The notes under the pieces: model-generated
What the model was told of the DNA's origin: nothing
Databases searched by the model: none
Seen by the model: the letters and a program-made list of their open reading frames with translations, nothing else
From: Daphnia carinata
Taxonomy: Eukaryota > Arthropoda > Branchiopoda > Diplostraca > Daphniidae
DNA: 64,000 nucleotides
Direction of reading: 5' to 3'
Assembly (NCBI RefSeq): GCF_022539665.2
Contig: NC_081332.1
Coordinates: 3,815,884-3,879,883 of the forward strand
Translations under genes and position numbers: made by a program
Part shown: positions 33,443 to 48,000 of the stretch, in pieces
Numbering within the stretch: the stretch's first letter is position 1
Layout of the letters: each line of letters opens with the position of its first letter

Positions 33443-35315
33443 ACTACGTTTACATGGTAGAAACTCTTCATAGAACCTGCGGACGAAGAAAAACAACGTA
33501 ATGTAATTAATTATTAAATGTTATTGTGTATCACTAAAGAAACATTAGTAAGATTTGAGCTATGAAAATGAATGTAACTCGCAAATATTATTTCACGTAG
33601 TAAAATATGCATTTTATGGCTCTTGCAAGGTTTTAGTTAATTAAAGAGAAGGTAATAAAGCTTAGAACGTCAAATCATTTCGTAATACACCTAGCTCTTA
33701 AACATATGAATACAATTCAATTTCACATATCAACGTTGTGCCCTTTATCTGGAAAAGGCGAACGTCTTCGTCGGGAGAGTAGAAACATATTTTTAGGTGC
33801 ATATCATTGACCCAAAAACTATTGTTAATTTTTGGGAGGGCTTTCCCCCCTTAAGCAAGCGAGATAACCCTCTTACAGCTATATGTCATTCCACTAACAT
33901 ACTGCAGATTTGCATCTTTGCAGTATAACGAAGAGGAGATGTGAACTACTTTAAAAGAAATAATTTTTCTGTGTCCCCAAGTTGACTAGGATTCAGGCAT
34001 CTTAAACAGGTTGTTTGTACGTCTAATAGATGTTGGTTACAAAATTTGTCAGAGACCCCTTACAAGAAAAAAGTACCTCAAGATGATGTCAGAAAATTTT
34101 CAGTCTCCGCCATTTCCAATTTGGGTTTCTGTTTATAGAGGAATCTTTGTGGAATCGTCAATGTCAATGGCTTCAACATCCCTTTACTGGCTAAATCCAC
34201 TGAACATACTATAAAGCAAAAGAATTGACAGTGAAAATGTAAACCAAGGAACAAGAATAACAAGGTGAAAAGCAATTACTATAGAACATGTTTGCAAGTT
34301 GGTGCCTGATTTCAAGTATCAGATAATAGTATTATCTAATTAAAAGTAAACTTGGGCAAGCATCATTTATTTATTAACAAACTAGAGAAATACTTGAAGT
34401 GTTTGTATAACACAATAGAAGTTTTGAAAAGAATGATTACCTGGCTCTTAAATACAGTGGAAACTTTGTCACAATCCTTTCCTCAATTTTAGCTTAAGAA
34501 GCAAGAAAGCAAGTGTAAAAAGGTCAAGCCCTATGTACATGTCATCTGTAAAACTGTACAAAACAAATTAATCAACATGGAAAACAATTAAGTCCTTCCG
34601 TAACGAACAATCTTTCGCGTTTGCAATTAAAGTCCACGAGCTCATCAGCTTACTTTATTGGGCTGATCGTATCTTTCGCGTTTTTTTTTTACGAAAAGGT
34701 AGCATATATAGTAACATGAAAGACCGTAAACGTTTATGCTTACCTGGAAGCTGTATGACTTTAGGCACGTGGTGAAACAAGAAACAAAAGCCATAGAACA
34801 AAAGGATCAAAATTTAGGTTACAATTCGTCTCAGAACGATTTGTAGGTATTCACTAAACATGTGCTCGGCAGGAACTAAAACACGTGCAAGTGTGCAACT
34901 AAAAATGTGATGTAACGCGCGCCAAAATGAACATCCAAGAACAGCCATCTGGCGCCCGCGATGTGATGTAACAATCCAACGGCGCCAAATGGGTAAAAAT
35001 TCAAACATTGTTTTCTTTGACCAATCTGAGTTGGTCGTTGTATTTGAGTAAGAGGATTTTGCAAAAGTTAGTACACAGCAACTTGTTTAACTTACTGAAT
35101 TTCATTGATGCATTAATATCATATGAGGTACTGAAGAAACGTACACTAGATTTTGTCTTAGTTTACCGAGATCCAAAAATGAATTTCAACAGAAACATCT
35201 GTTTCACAAGGTTATCAAGTAAACACAAAGTCAAATGATTCTTTTAGGCAGCAAGGCTCCCACACATTCTTGGTGTTGACCTTTGAGAATCGTATCTGTT
35301 GCGCTTCTTGCGCTT
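33443..35315. other. Intergenic between lipocalin 7 and mle
   Basis: No gene recognised. At 34.6-35.0 kb the words ATC(T)TTTCGCG(TTT) occur twice and GCGCGCCAAAA and GGCGCCAAA occur once each. These are E2F-like patches that may mark a promoter of an unseen transcript. Confidence 0.35.
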
Positions 35316-38300
35316 TTAAAAACTATCCTGCTTGCGTACATACTCAGGAGTTGCGCGCCAATTTCCATTTACTCCCCGCTGACCAGCGTATCCAGGTGCA
35401 TTCGGTTTAGAATATGTCGATTCGTTCCTACGCGATGAGTTATTTTGACTTATAGGAGAAGGACGGTAGCAAGCAGCACGGTTCTCGAAGCGGCCAAATT
35501 TCACCTCACTGTCGGATCCTTCGTCTGATGGACGTTTGTAATTCTATTTAAAAATTTTGAAAATTTACTATTAATAACAAGTTGATATTTACAAATGTGA
35601 ATTTTTTAGAAATAACAATTTTACCTGACTGGCTGGCGAGCTAGGATATTCGGCGGCATGGAATTCACACAATCGGGAGATCATGTTAACAAGTGGACTC
35701 TGCATAAAATCGGGAACGGATTCGGGATCAGCAGATATTCTGGCAATGACTTCATCAAGAGCAGGTTTCAAAACCAACATATTCGCTACGGTTTGTGGAT
35801 TTATCTGAAGATTAATCCACCCATCAAGGCGTACTAAACACATTCCTGATTCTGGAATGATCTGAACCCGTTTAGCGCCAAACAGAATCAAATGAAGTGG
35901 TGTGACTAACGTCACGTTCTTGCAAACGACTGTTCCAGCACGTATTTTTTCGCTGAAAACAAAAAATGGCAACGGAAATTCAATTTCATCTGATGAGCCG
36001 ATGCAGTTGACGGAAGACTTATGGATCAGCGAAGGTCCTAAGCGCGCCTCGGCCATTTGTACTTTTCGTTTTTCTCTGTGGACGCATATGTTGGGGTAAT
36101 GCCCGATTCCGATAAGGCCTATCACCGTATCTAATTCAGGATCATTGCCGTTCACCCTATAAGCCTTTAAAACAAAATGTTTCGTGAGTGGTTGTAAATG
36201 AACACTGCCAGAAATATAAGAATACCTTTGGAGTAAGACATGATTTAGGGAAGCCGAAACCGAGTAAAATGTCACGAAGTTGGCAGCGAGCATCGTGCAA
36301 GGCGCGGAGTGTTGAGTAGGACAGGCCTTTGGCTTCACAAAAGGCATGCAGTGAGCGAGGACCAGATTCGATCCGTACTTGATCGTAGGCGTAGAATGCA
36401 GCGAGCATGGCTACATGATCAGAACAACGGTTACCGGTAAACGATCGCTGAGTATTGTTGAGTCGTTTGTTAAGACCGAGGTAGAAAACATCAGCACTGA
36501 CGGACTCACTAGCAGCAAGAACACACATTGCATCTCCGTGGCCGAAAAGGGCTCCAACGATAATCATTTTGGCGAGAGATGGTTCTACAGGAATTCGAGC
36601 CACTAACCTACCAAGGGCAGTTAATTCCTCTTGTGCGTTCAGGCACTTCATCTCTCTAAAAAAAAAGAAGAGCCCTTAATTACTTTTCCATTTTGAAATT
36701 TGATATATCATACCTGAGCATAACTTCAGCTTCTATAATTGCATCTATCGGAGGTGGCTCTAAAGCTTTACTTAAGAAATGAGCGATTGAGCCGAGACGA
36801 AGAAGTTTAATGGCTAGTGCGGTTTCATGAAGCGGTGAGCGGAGGATTTCAGCCTTTAAACTTTTTTCCAAAAGTTGAAAACGACTATAGCTGCATAATC
36901 GAAAAGCATATCCTGGACGGACTCGGCCGGCTCGACCACGTCTCTGCTCCAGATTGTCTTGAGCTGCCCAGACAGTTGCATAATTGTGCATATTGTTGTG
37001 CGAAGTAAAATGTTTGACATTGGCGCGACAAGAATCGATGACGAAGACTACATCATCGATGGTGATGGAAGATTCAGCAATGTTGGTGGCCAATATGACT
37101 TTCATTCTCCGCTCGGGGGCAGGTTGAAAGACACGTCGTTGATCTTCTCGCGGCAACATCGAGTGCAATGGCAGTAGGAGATAATCACTAGCATATCGGC
37201 TTTGTTGCAAATGACGTAACAATGCGAAAATGGTACTCCACCCAGGAAGGAATATAAGAACAGCCCCAGGAATTTTCATTTGCCTTATGTGAATAAGTAA
37301 TTCTTCAACCAATTCGAGACAAATTTCTTTCTCATTCAATAGAGCCATAGTTTTTTTAGTTTCGGGTGAATATTTTCCAATCACCTAAAAGATAGCTTAT
37401 TAGTTTCATCTAAAATAAAGGGCACAACAGATTTCACCTTCAAATTCATATTTTCCTCTTCTTCCTCTTCTTTACGCTGGTAGTTCTTTTTAACCTCCTG
37501 TCTTGGCCGAAAGCGAAGCATTTCGACGCAGTCCTCCAAGTAATACAGTTGAACAGGGTGAACTCTACCGGGAATGTCGACTACTGGGCACCTGCCAAAG
37601 TAGCGGCTAAAGAGCGATGTATCAATTGTGGCTGACATTAAAATGACGCGAAGTTCTGGATGCCGGTTCACCAAATCCCGCAGCATTATCAATAAGAAGT
37701 CGGTGTTGGTATCACGCTCGTGTACCTCATCAACGATAACCTAATAAGTTTTATTGGTTCACAGATTAAGTCCGATCTCTCTAATTGACTTTTAAATAGT
37801 CATATAAATTACGTGCGATACACCATGAAGGCCACGTTCTAATCTCCGGAGAAGTACCCCAACCGTGCAGAAAAGAATTGCACCATAAGGACGGGGTAAC
37901 GTACTTTCAAACCGAACGCTGAAACCAACAGATTCGCCCACCTCCTCACGTCGTTCTGATGCGACACGTTCAGCCACGGATATTGCCGAGATTCTACGAG
38001 GTTGTGTCACAATCACAGAACACTGTGCACCCTCCTTCCATCGTAAATAGTCGTCTAGAATATATTGACAGACCTGTAAAAAGAAGACAGGAAAAGGTTA
38101 GAGTCCATTGGAGCTAATGTTTTCCATGGGGGCTTACCTGTGTAGATTTGCCGGAACCGGTGTTGCCACGGATTACGACGACCGAATGGTTATACAGGGC
38201 ATCCATAACAGCGTTTTTGAAGGCGTAGATTGGTAAAGATTTACGCTCTTCTAATGCCTTCTGAAGACTGACATCGGATTGTATGCGACGCTCTTGCCTT

Positions 38301-40122
38301 TGCCATAAGTCTTTGCTTATCGTATCCATTGACGTCTAAAAATAAAATGTTTAATTTGGTTCAATAAAACTTATTAACTCTTTAAATACCGTAGCAAAAT
38401 ATCCGCGTTCAATAGTACTAGCGGTCCAGGTGTTCCAGTTGGCAGAGGGAGGAGACCATGGAATGTCAATTGAGCTACAACGTGAATCGCCTTCATCCCC
38501 GAGGCGCATCGCTTTCGGTGCAAGTCGCTCATCCAACAGAGTTTGTGGTTCTATTGGATTTCTCCTCTAAAAATAAATTCAAAAGGAAAAATGAACACCG
38601 TTCCGTCCGATAGCTGCTCGCATTTAGAGGGACTATAACTAAAGTGGAGCACAAAACAAACTAAAGCTGCTTCATTAAATGTCAAAACATTCGCAAATGC
38701 TGTTTTTACATTTGAAAGTATAAAGGCTTCGTATGGTACGAACACTAATTGTCCTTATCAAGTGGGAGCTCAATACTCAAGGATCGTCTGGTGAGAGTAT
38801 TGATGCTGAAACCATATTAAATCACCGTACCCGGCATTACGTCCGTGGTACAATTTTTGGAAGGCCCTCCTTACTTTACAGGAGGGCAAGCAAATATTTC
38901 ATTCTAAAATTTAAAAGTTAGCAGCTATTTACAATAATTTAAATAAAGAAATACGTACCACAATGTTGGGTAACAAACGATGTTCCATTATTGTTCTATT
39001 TAATTCTTTTTCCAATTCGTCGCGAAGAATTACGGGAAAAGGTTTCGTTTCCACTTGCACTTTTTTGCTACTCACAGTAGTTCCAGCCGGGCCGATGAAT
39101 TTCATTTCATATAACTGTCTTACAATCGACAGGGCACACGATTTGGAGGCGAGAGCCTTTGTCCACCCTTTTTCTCGTGCGTATATCTCTAGAGCATAAA
39201 ATCATTCTTTTTAAGTATGTAACGGAATACGGGACAAAATTATTGATTATCTTACCTCTACCACGAAAAATAAAACTCATTTCGGCAAAGAAGTTCCTGT
39301 GAAAAAATTCAATCATGTTTTAATAAAAATTCAATCATGTTTTAAGAGTTCTAAATATGATTGTCTAGGTTAAAATTAATGTGTCGAAATCTATCCTACT
39401 ATCAAACTGAATGACAAAAATGGGGGTTAAATACACAAATTTACTTTTGATGATCCGGGCCGTATGATTCGTAAACATAATCTGCTTTAATTCTATTTTC
39501 CATCAGAAACGGGTGCAGTTTAGCCTTGGCATTTTCAACCGAGTATCCTCCAACGCTGGATGGAGCAGGTTCTCTGCATAATTGCGAATATTCATCCGTT
39601 TGATGGACGAATCTTCCAGTAGTGGCAGTGTCATTACCTATTTTTAGAAAATTGGAGAAATCTGTCAGCATAGTTCTATGGCATGTTTTACCTGAACTAC
39701 AATGTAGACCCATTTGTCTCACTATGCTTGCGGCATTTCTATTGGGAATCTCTTCTGCTTTCATGGCTCCCTTGTAAACCAAATGAGCAACAAAGCTGTT
39801 GGCTGCATTGGCTTGTGCATTCCTTTTTGAAGTTGATCTTCCAGTTGCAACATAATGAAATCCTAAAAAACCGACAATAAACAGTGATGTTTGAACAAAA
39901 TCAATACAGTTGGAACACTCACCATTTACACGTAATTCACAGTAATAGCCATTTTGATCTCCTAAAGCACCAAACAGGATCATAGAATAAACTGAACTTC
40001 ACAGTTAGAAAAAAAACGTAAGATTTCTTGATACCTAGGGACTTGACATCATAAACTGGCGGAATTCTGTAATTTTTCATCAAAAAGGCATACAAGAACT
40101 CTTTGATATCTCGCTCTCCCAT
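35316..40122 (-). CDS. mle: ATP-dependent RNA helicase A / maleless (DHX9 family)
   Basis: Fourteen exons on the minus strand: 40035-40122, 39923-39961, 39692-39862, 39445-39637, 39256-39296, 38959-39188, 38390-38566, 38138-38335, 37813-38073, 37438-37740, 36714-37384, 36226-36655, 35625-36164 and 35316-35543. They total 1189 codons plus stop. Two double-stranded RNA-binding domains come first ([18 protein letters not shown]; then the [12 protein letters not shown] block). The helicase core follows with Walker [11 protein letters not shown], a DEVH box, SAT (MSATIDTS) and motif [10 protein letters not shown], then the HA2/OB regions ([20 protein letters not shown]). DHX9/MLE unwinds RNA and RNA:DNA hybrids in the nucleus; in flies it acts in dosage compensation. 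The C-terminus is short and lacks the glycine/RGG tail usual in the family. Intron 37385-37437 is only 53 bp. Confidence 0.93.
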
Positions 40123-42046
40123 TTCGACGCCCTTACGAAATGGGAAAGCTGTTCTATAAACCGTAGGTCACTTTATGTCGTTTGGTTATCCTAAGATTTG
40201 ATGTTATTATAAGTAATAACAAGAAATATGTGCAGAATTCTTTTCTGTGGAAAATGTTTAACTGTCAGGACTGAAATGCTTTGAGCTGTTTCCTACATTC
40301 GTCTGCAAAGGAGTAAATCAATGGTAGGACTAAACAGACGGCATCAAGGATGGAAAATAAATTACTCTCAAAAGTTTGAATAGATCGAAATATTACTGCC
40401 TAGGAGAGAGCATGACTAGACTTTGTCGTGTTAGGGACTTCAACTAACCTCAATAGAACAATGAGATAACCATAGAGAGGAGTCATTCACTGGGTTTCGT
40501 TAAAAATTACGTTATGCTTGATTGCGCAGTCTGTCATAACCTCATGATGTTTCCCTGTAAGGTACTAACAAAGTGGTAAGCTCCCACGTCTATTCTACTA
40601 CTCTTTTACACCAGGTGGTCAGATATTATGGGTTCAACACGCGATACAAGATAAACGATGTTAAAGGCTGAGATTCAAACGGCACTTCTTAGCAAATCAA
40701 AATCTTCCATGACTATGTTCGTGACTATGTCCGTACTATGTTTTTAATAGCAAACGTTGGTAGCGAGGAAATACAGCATAGTCGGGGAGAAGATCGATAA
40801 TCGTGAACCGGTTTACTTTGGGAATGAGTTGTGCAACTTGCTTGGCAATTTTTTGCATATCTTTAACACCTATTGAGGGCTTCTCATTTCTATGCATATT
40901 AACTGGAAGTCCTGCTAAACTTGAAGCTAATTACTATTGGTTCCCCATTTCTTTAATTACCTTGAGAATTTTTAGAAGCAAAGCTACTAGAAGTAGACCT
41001 GGTAGATAGATTTCCATTGTACAATTGAGACAAATTTCATCTTAGATGATGTTCAGGTTCTATGATGTGAATTGAAGTATAAGAAATGTTATAAGGTAGT
41101 AAAGAAAGCACTGTAGGGACAAATGAAATTTGTTTACTTGTGCAATATAATTTTTCAGAATGGCCTGCTGGAAAAGACCTATCATTGGTTCAGTGTTCCC
41201 ATTTCTTGTCAATGTTACACTTGTTGTGGAGACGAATGTTTAAATTTGATATGAAACATTTGTGGCATTGTGTTGACCTGTAAATTTTCCAAAATAATAG
41301 TTGAACCTGTGACAGATTCCTTGATTTCAAAACAGAGCTACAATATAACCTGAAACAACAGCTATGTTGCTGGTTTTATTACCAAATGGTTATGAATTTC
41401 CTTACTAATCAAACTTGTTAGGGCTAAAACGGTTAATGAGGACTTGAGGCAAAGAAACCAAAACGTGCTTCTTTATGAGTAGACGACTGTCCACGTTTAG
41501 TTGTAGAAAATCTGATAATTCGCTACACGAAAATGGAACAACATACTTTTTGCTGCTTGCATTTTGAGAGACACATCGGATTCATAATTGCGAACTATGA
41601 ATACCAATCTACGGTTGTATTGTGGCTAATGAAAAGAACGATGAAAAAGGACGAGTGTGCTCGTATTTGAAAACAAAGAAGAAACAAAAACCGCAGGAAA
41701 ACGCAAACAGCGAGAGTGCCTAACTTCTTTAAATTGAGCACTATAAGAAACAAAACGCACAAGGGGTAAAAATTTCTTTATGCGAAAAAAATCACATTTT
41801 ACATTATTTTTTTGGCATTTCTAGACAATTTTTGTAAAACAAAGAAATTAAAAAGTTCTACTTGTGATTTTCAGATACTGTTTAGCATTAGAGTCCTGCA
41901 TGACACTGCGGACTTTGCCGAGAAGGAAAAGCGACAAGGTTTTCCTACTCAATAAAATTTTTAAAATTTTATTGTCACTCGTTAGTAATTGAAGCAGCAA
42001 AGAAGCAATAAATTAATATTGCGTCATTGAGTAAATAAGCAAAAGA
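40123..42046. other. Intergenic / 5' regions between mle and Rpt2
   Basis: Divergently flanked by mle (minus) and Rpt2 (plus), so promoters for both should lie here. No other gene is recognised in the 1.9 kb. Confidence 0.45.
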
Positions 42047-43938
<1,892 letters not shown>

Positions 43939-45066
43939 TTGTGACTGGAATTTGTATGGTAAAAGTACCACGGTTAAACTTGGAATAAATACGAAAAATT
44001 TGAACAATTTAGAAGTTACCAATTTTGCAATCTTCTACGTACAGGTCTCTCTGCTCTACTTTCACCAATATGCGTCAAGTTTGCTGCATTTTGTATTTCT
44101 GGGCTCTTTCCTGAGACAAGTTAAAAATTGTGCTACCGAACTAAGCGATAGGCTGGCATTAAGATGGGTGGAGGAAGGGAAAAAAACGTTACATATCACA
44201 TGAAAAGATTCAAGAGGAAATGAAGGTGTACATGTCCGACTGACATGTTCTATAAACGAACAACCCCTATGTTAAATTCGTTTATTTTTGGGGGGCAAAA
44301 TTTCCAAAAAGGAGATAACGAGATCTTGGCCATGTATTCTTATTTACTTTGCAAAGATTGTGTTTGATAACCCACCCAACGAAGAAGTAGATTTGTTTTT
44401 TGTAAAAAAGATAAAGGGGGGAGGAAGTAAGACAAGTATTACAAGTCAACGACAAATCATCAACCGCTTCGACTATATCATCAATCATGGTCAAGATACG
44501 GATAAACCCTCTCCCCGTGAGACACAAACAAGATGATAAAAAAAAAGGAAATCAACAGTGCTGGCGAGAACGATAACAGGAGAATTGTGTTAAATGGTTT
44601 GTTTTTATCTCCTTTTGTTTTGCTACTGAACAACGGGAATGACACATGCGTGTAAAATGAAAATGTGTTTTGTGTGTGTGTGGGTACACGTTTAAGAAAT
44701 GGAGTCTGTAAAGAGGGGAAAGGATGAGCAAAACAAAATGAACAATGATCATCATGACAAAAGTCAGCAAGTACGACATTTGATAAAGGCACTTACGAGG
44801 GGGATAGGGTCTGTTGGACCTATAATGCGTAGGAAACAAGAATCTATCTCTCGGCAAATATTTTCGTGGAGACTTCCAGGCAAAAAGAAAACAACTTGTC
44901 AACCATGATTTTTGCTCTAGCTAAGCAAGTAAAATTTAAACAACAGAAGAATTGGGGGAGGAAAGTGATGAAGAAATGGCGAAAACAAAATTGTAAGTTT
45001 TTTTTTTTAGCTTGTGGTGTTGGTTTTCTGTCAACTTACCTGCAGGGTAGGTTTGCAATACAAAAC
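43939..45066. other. Convergent 3' region between Rpt2 and gem
   Basis: Two genes end toward each other here. It probably holds both 3' UTRs. No other gene seen. Confidence 0.5.
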
Positions 45067-48000
45067 CTAATGAGGTGAAGTCGACTTAAGCAGCAGTCGA
45101 TACCGGTCGCTAGTTTGATCTGAAAAAGAAAAGATGTTTTTAAGAACCACTGGATATTGTAGATCGTGACGTCATTGGTGTTACCAGGTAGTAGTTCGAC
45201 AGTGTACATAGATTCGTCCTTCATGTTTTGAACGACTTCGTCAGTGACGAGGACGTGGATTCCGCAAGGTCCTTCGATGTAAACGTCCAAGACGTGCTGG
45301 GACGACAATTGCACAAGGGCGGCTAGTTTGTTTCCGATCTCGACGCAGGACAAGTTTTCTAAAAATATGGCATGGAACACCTGGCTCTGATCCTGCGTCA
45401 AGTAGAGGGTCAGCCTCGGCGCCAAGGCTCTATTTAAAAACAATAAACGATTCATAAATCAATCACTGTTGAGAGAAAAACAATCAACTCGACATACTTG
45501 GCGTGAAGAGCGTTGAAAAGTCGGATACCGTCGGCCAGACCACAAATTTGAATAAGGTCGTCGCGTGTCAACCTGAGAATGTCGGCTCCGGCAAAGCGAG
45601 AAAATGTGCGGGCGTGGCTTGAGAATCTGTTCGTTTGCAGCCACTGGGCCGTCTGCTGAGCGCTTGCCTCGGCGCTTAACGGCTGTAGGTAATACTGGTA
45701 AACGGCACTATTACCACTTCCGATCATAGATGTCTATTGATACATAAATATGATAATAAAAACATAATCATGAACATCTCGCAAGCGAATTTGACTTACA
45801 GGGCTTTCGACATTGTCTGTATCGTGTCCAAGAGGACTTTCACTCGGGCATCCTTCACTGGTAAAACTTTGTGATTTGCTGCGATTAGGAACGTCATTTT
45901 AAATCATTAATAGATGTTGAAAAAAATAAATAAATAAAAAGCGCTCTTACTGTAATTCAGTAGGGCTGTACGTTCGACTGGCCAAAACAGCCGGTGGAGT
46001 AACCACAGTGGTTGCGACAGCCACCACTTGAGTCGTCTGGCTGCTGCTACCGTTGCTGGTTGCCGTGCCTACGGGCACGATTGCTGACGTATAAACTAAT
46101 TCCAGCGGTATCTATTGATACAAAATAAACATTTATGAATAATCTAAATTCATACATGGTAGAAATATGAAGGACTTACTTCTGCTAAAATGGTGCATTC
46201 ACAAGATGGTTGGTACTTTTCCTGTTCGGCCATCGGTCGCTTATAAATCTTTTCTCTGTCTTGTTTATGTTTTCGATCCGCTCCTTTCAACTACAATTGC
46301 AATTTAAAAACCAAGAGTCATTAATCATGTAATTAAAAAAAATAATAAAATAAAAAACGCAATACCTTAAAAACTTTAATCTGGCAACCTGCAACGTGCA
46401 GACGCTTCGGGGTGCCATCGCCATCACCGTGAGAATACGTTTCCACTTGAATGCGGAATGGAACACCCTTCTCACCGCCGTGTTTCTTTGGCGTGAACTC
46501 TGTGCTGATGCAATTAACTTTGATGTAGACGCCCACTTCCTTGGTGGGATCCCAAGCAAATTCGACGACATTCAAGTTGCTATTGTCCTGGACGACTTCG
46601 TAAATGCCGTAGGATAAGGGCACGTCTATCTCGACGATGCGATCGCCCGGCCGCGACATCCTCCACGCAGCGATCTGTTCACGTTCCATGTACTGCAGTC
46701 TGCGTTCGTGAAAACACAAACGTACGACGCTCTAAAACATAATTCAATTAGAAATTGTGGAATTTTTGGAAAATTAAATTTCAAAAGAAAACTTACTCTG
46801 AGCAATTTTCCTCTAAAGTTGGACAGATCGCCCAGCTTCTTCATTTTAATCTCGTAGGGTTGCCCCTGGTTCAAATAAGTCAGAGACTCTTCGTTGACCT
46901 TGGTGGCAATCGACGTCGCAGCAGCCAACACGTACTGGAATCTAAACGTAATTCAGGTCAATTAGAATCAGACTTTCCAAACTTGATAAATCATTCATGA
47001 AGTGGAAATGACGAAGGGGACGGGGGAATTTTTCCAACCTGTTGTCGGCATTAGCGTCGGCCTCGTTGAGTCGATCGTATTTGTACTTTTCTCCGTGATA
47101 ATTGGTAGCTCCGACGCCAGTTGAACCTCCTTGCTGATGGAGTCCACCAGAAGAGGACATGCCTTCGTTGGATGATGATGACGTCAGGCTGGAAGCGCTA
47201 CCCGTACCAACACCGCCCGTGATGGGCCCAGCTCCTCCAACGGCTCCACCGCCTACTCCGCCGTCCTGACCACTCCAGCTCGAATGTTGGTGCAACATGT
47301 GCTGGAACGGATGCGAATAGCCGCTCTGGTCGCCACCGTGCCCGTGTCCAGTCAGATGCGTCACGGTACGGCCTTCGCTGGATGCCCTTTCCGTCGTTTG
47401 CGGAGGCGACGGATTGGCTCCGACCCTTCTGTCATGTGAAAAATAAATTAAATGATGTCTCCAAAAAATTTTAAAATCCTCTTAGAAAACATACCCATGA
47501 TCTCCATTGGGAGGTGACGGCGCCTCTTGTTTGAATCCAGTCAATGTAGGGAGGGCCAGCAACGCCTCACTAGAAAAAGAATTAAATTTATTTAAGTCGC
47601 GTACCGATACGACAAAAACTATCAATTACAATAAAAAAAATTTCAAGAGAAGAAGAGGGAAAATATTTTCTGAGAAAATACGCCGAATAAAAAAATCAAG
47701 AGACACACAGAGAGAGAGAGGGCTCCAATAAGAGCGGAGCATGTGATATCGAATACGACTAGCTTCATTTTCCATGCATTTCACACAGGCAGCGGGTCGA
47801 AAAGAGAGGCCCGAATCGTGGCCGGGAATGAAAAACTATACATCACACATAATCAAGTGGATAAATAAAAAGGTCTGCAACGGCACGGTGGGGCCAAAAA
47901 AAAAATTAAATAAAAAAAAAAAACTCGTCCCGAAAAGTTCGGCGATCGTAATTGGACGTCTACTCTCTTCACTACTTTTTTTCTCTCTTTCCCCGATAGC

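Noticed and set aside
37385-37437. Coding read-through between mle exons 10 and 11
   Set aside because: The frame hits TGA; removing a 53-bp GTGAAA...TTTTAG intron restores the helicase reading frame and a total length divisible by three.
45036-45184. Unspliced C-terminus of gem reading through to 45036
   Set aside because: Splicing at the GTAACA donor after 45185 and the CAG at 45120 restores the CP2-type ending RYRLLLKS, so the read-through tail is intronic or out of frame.
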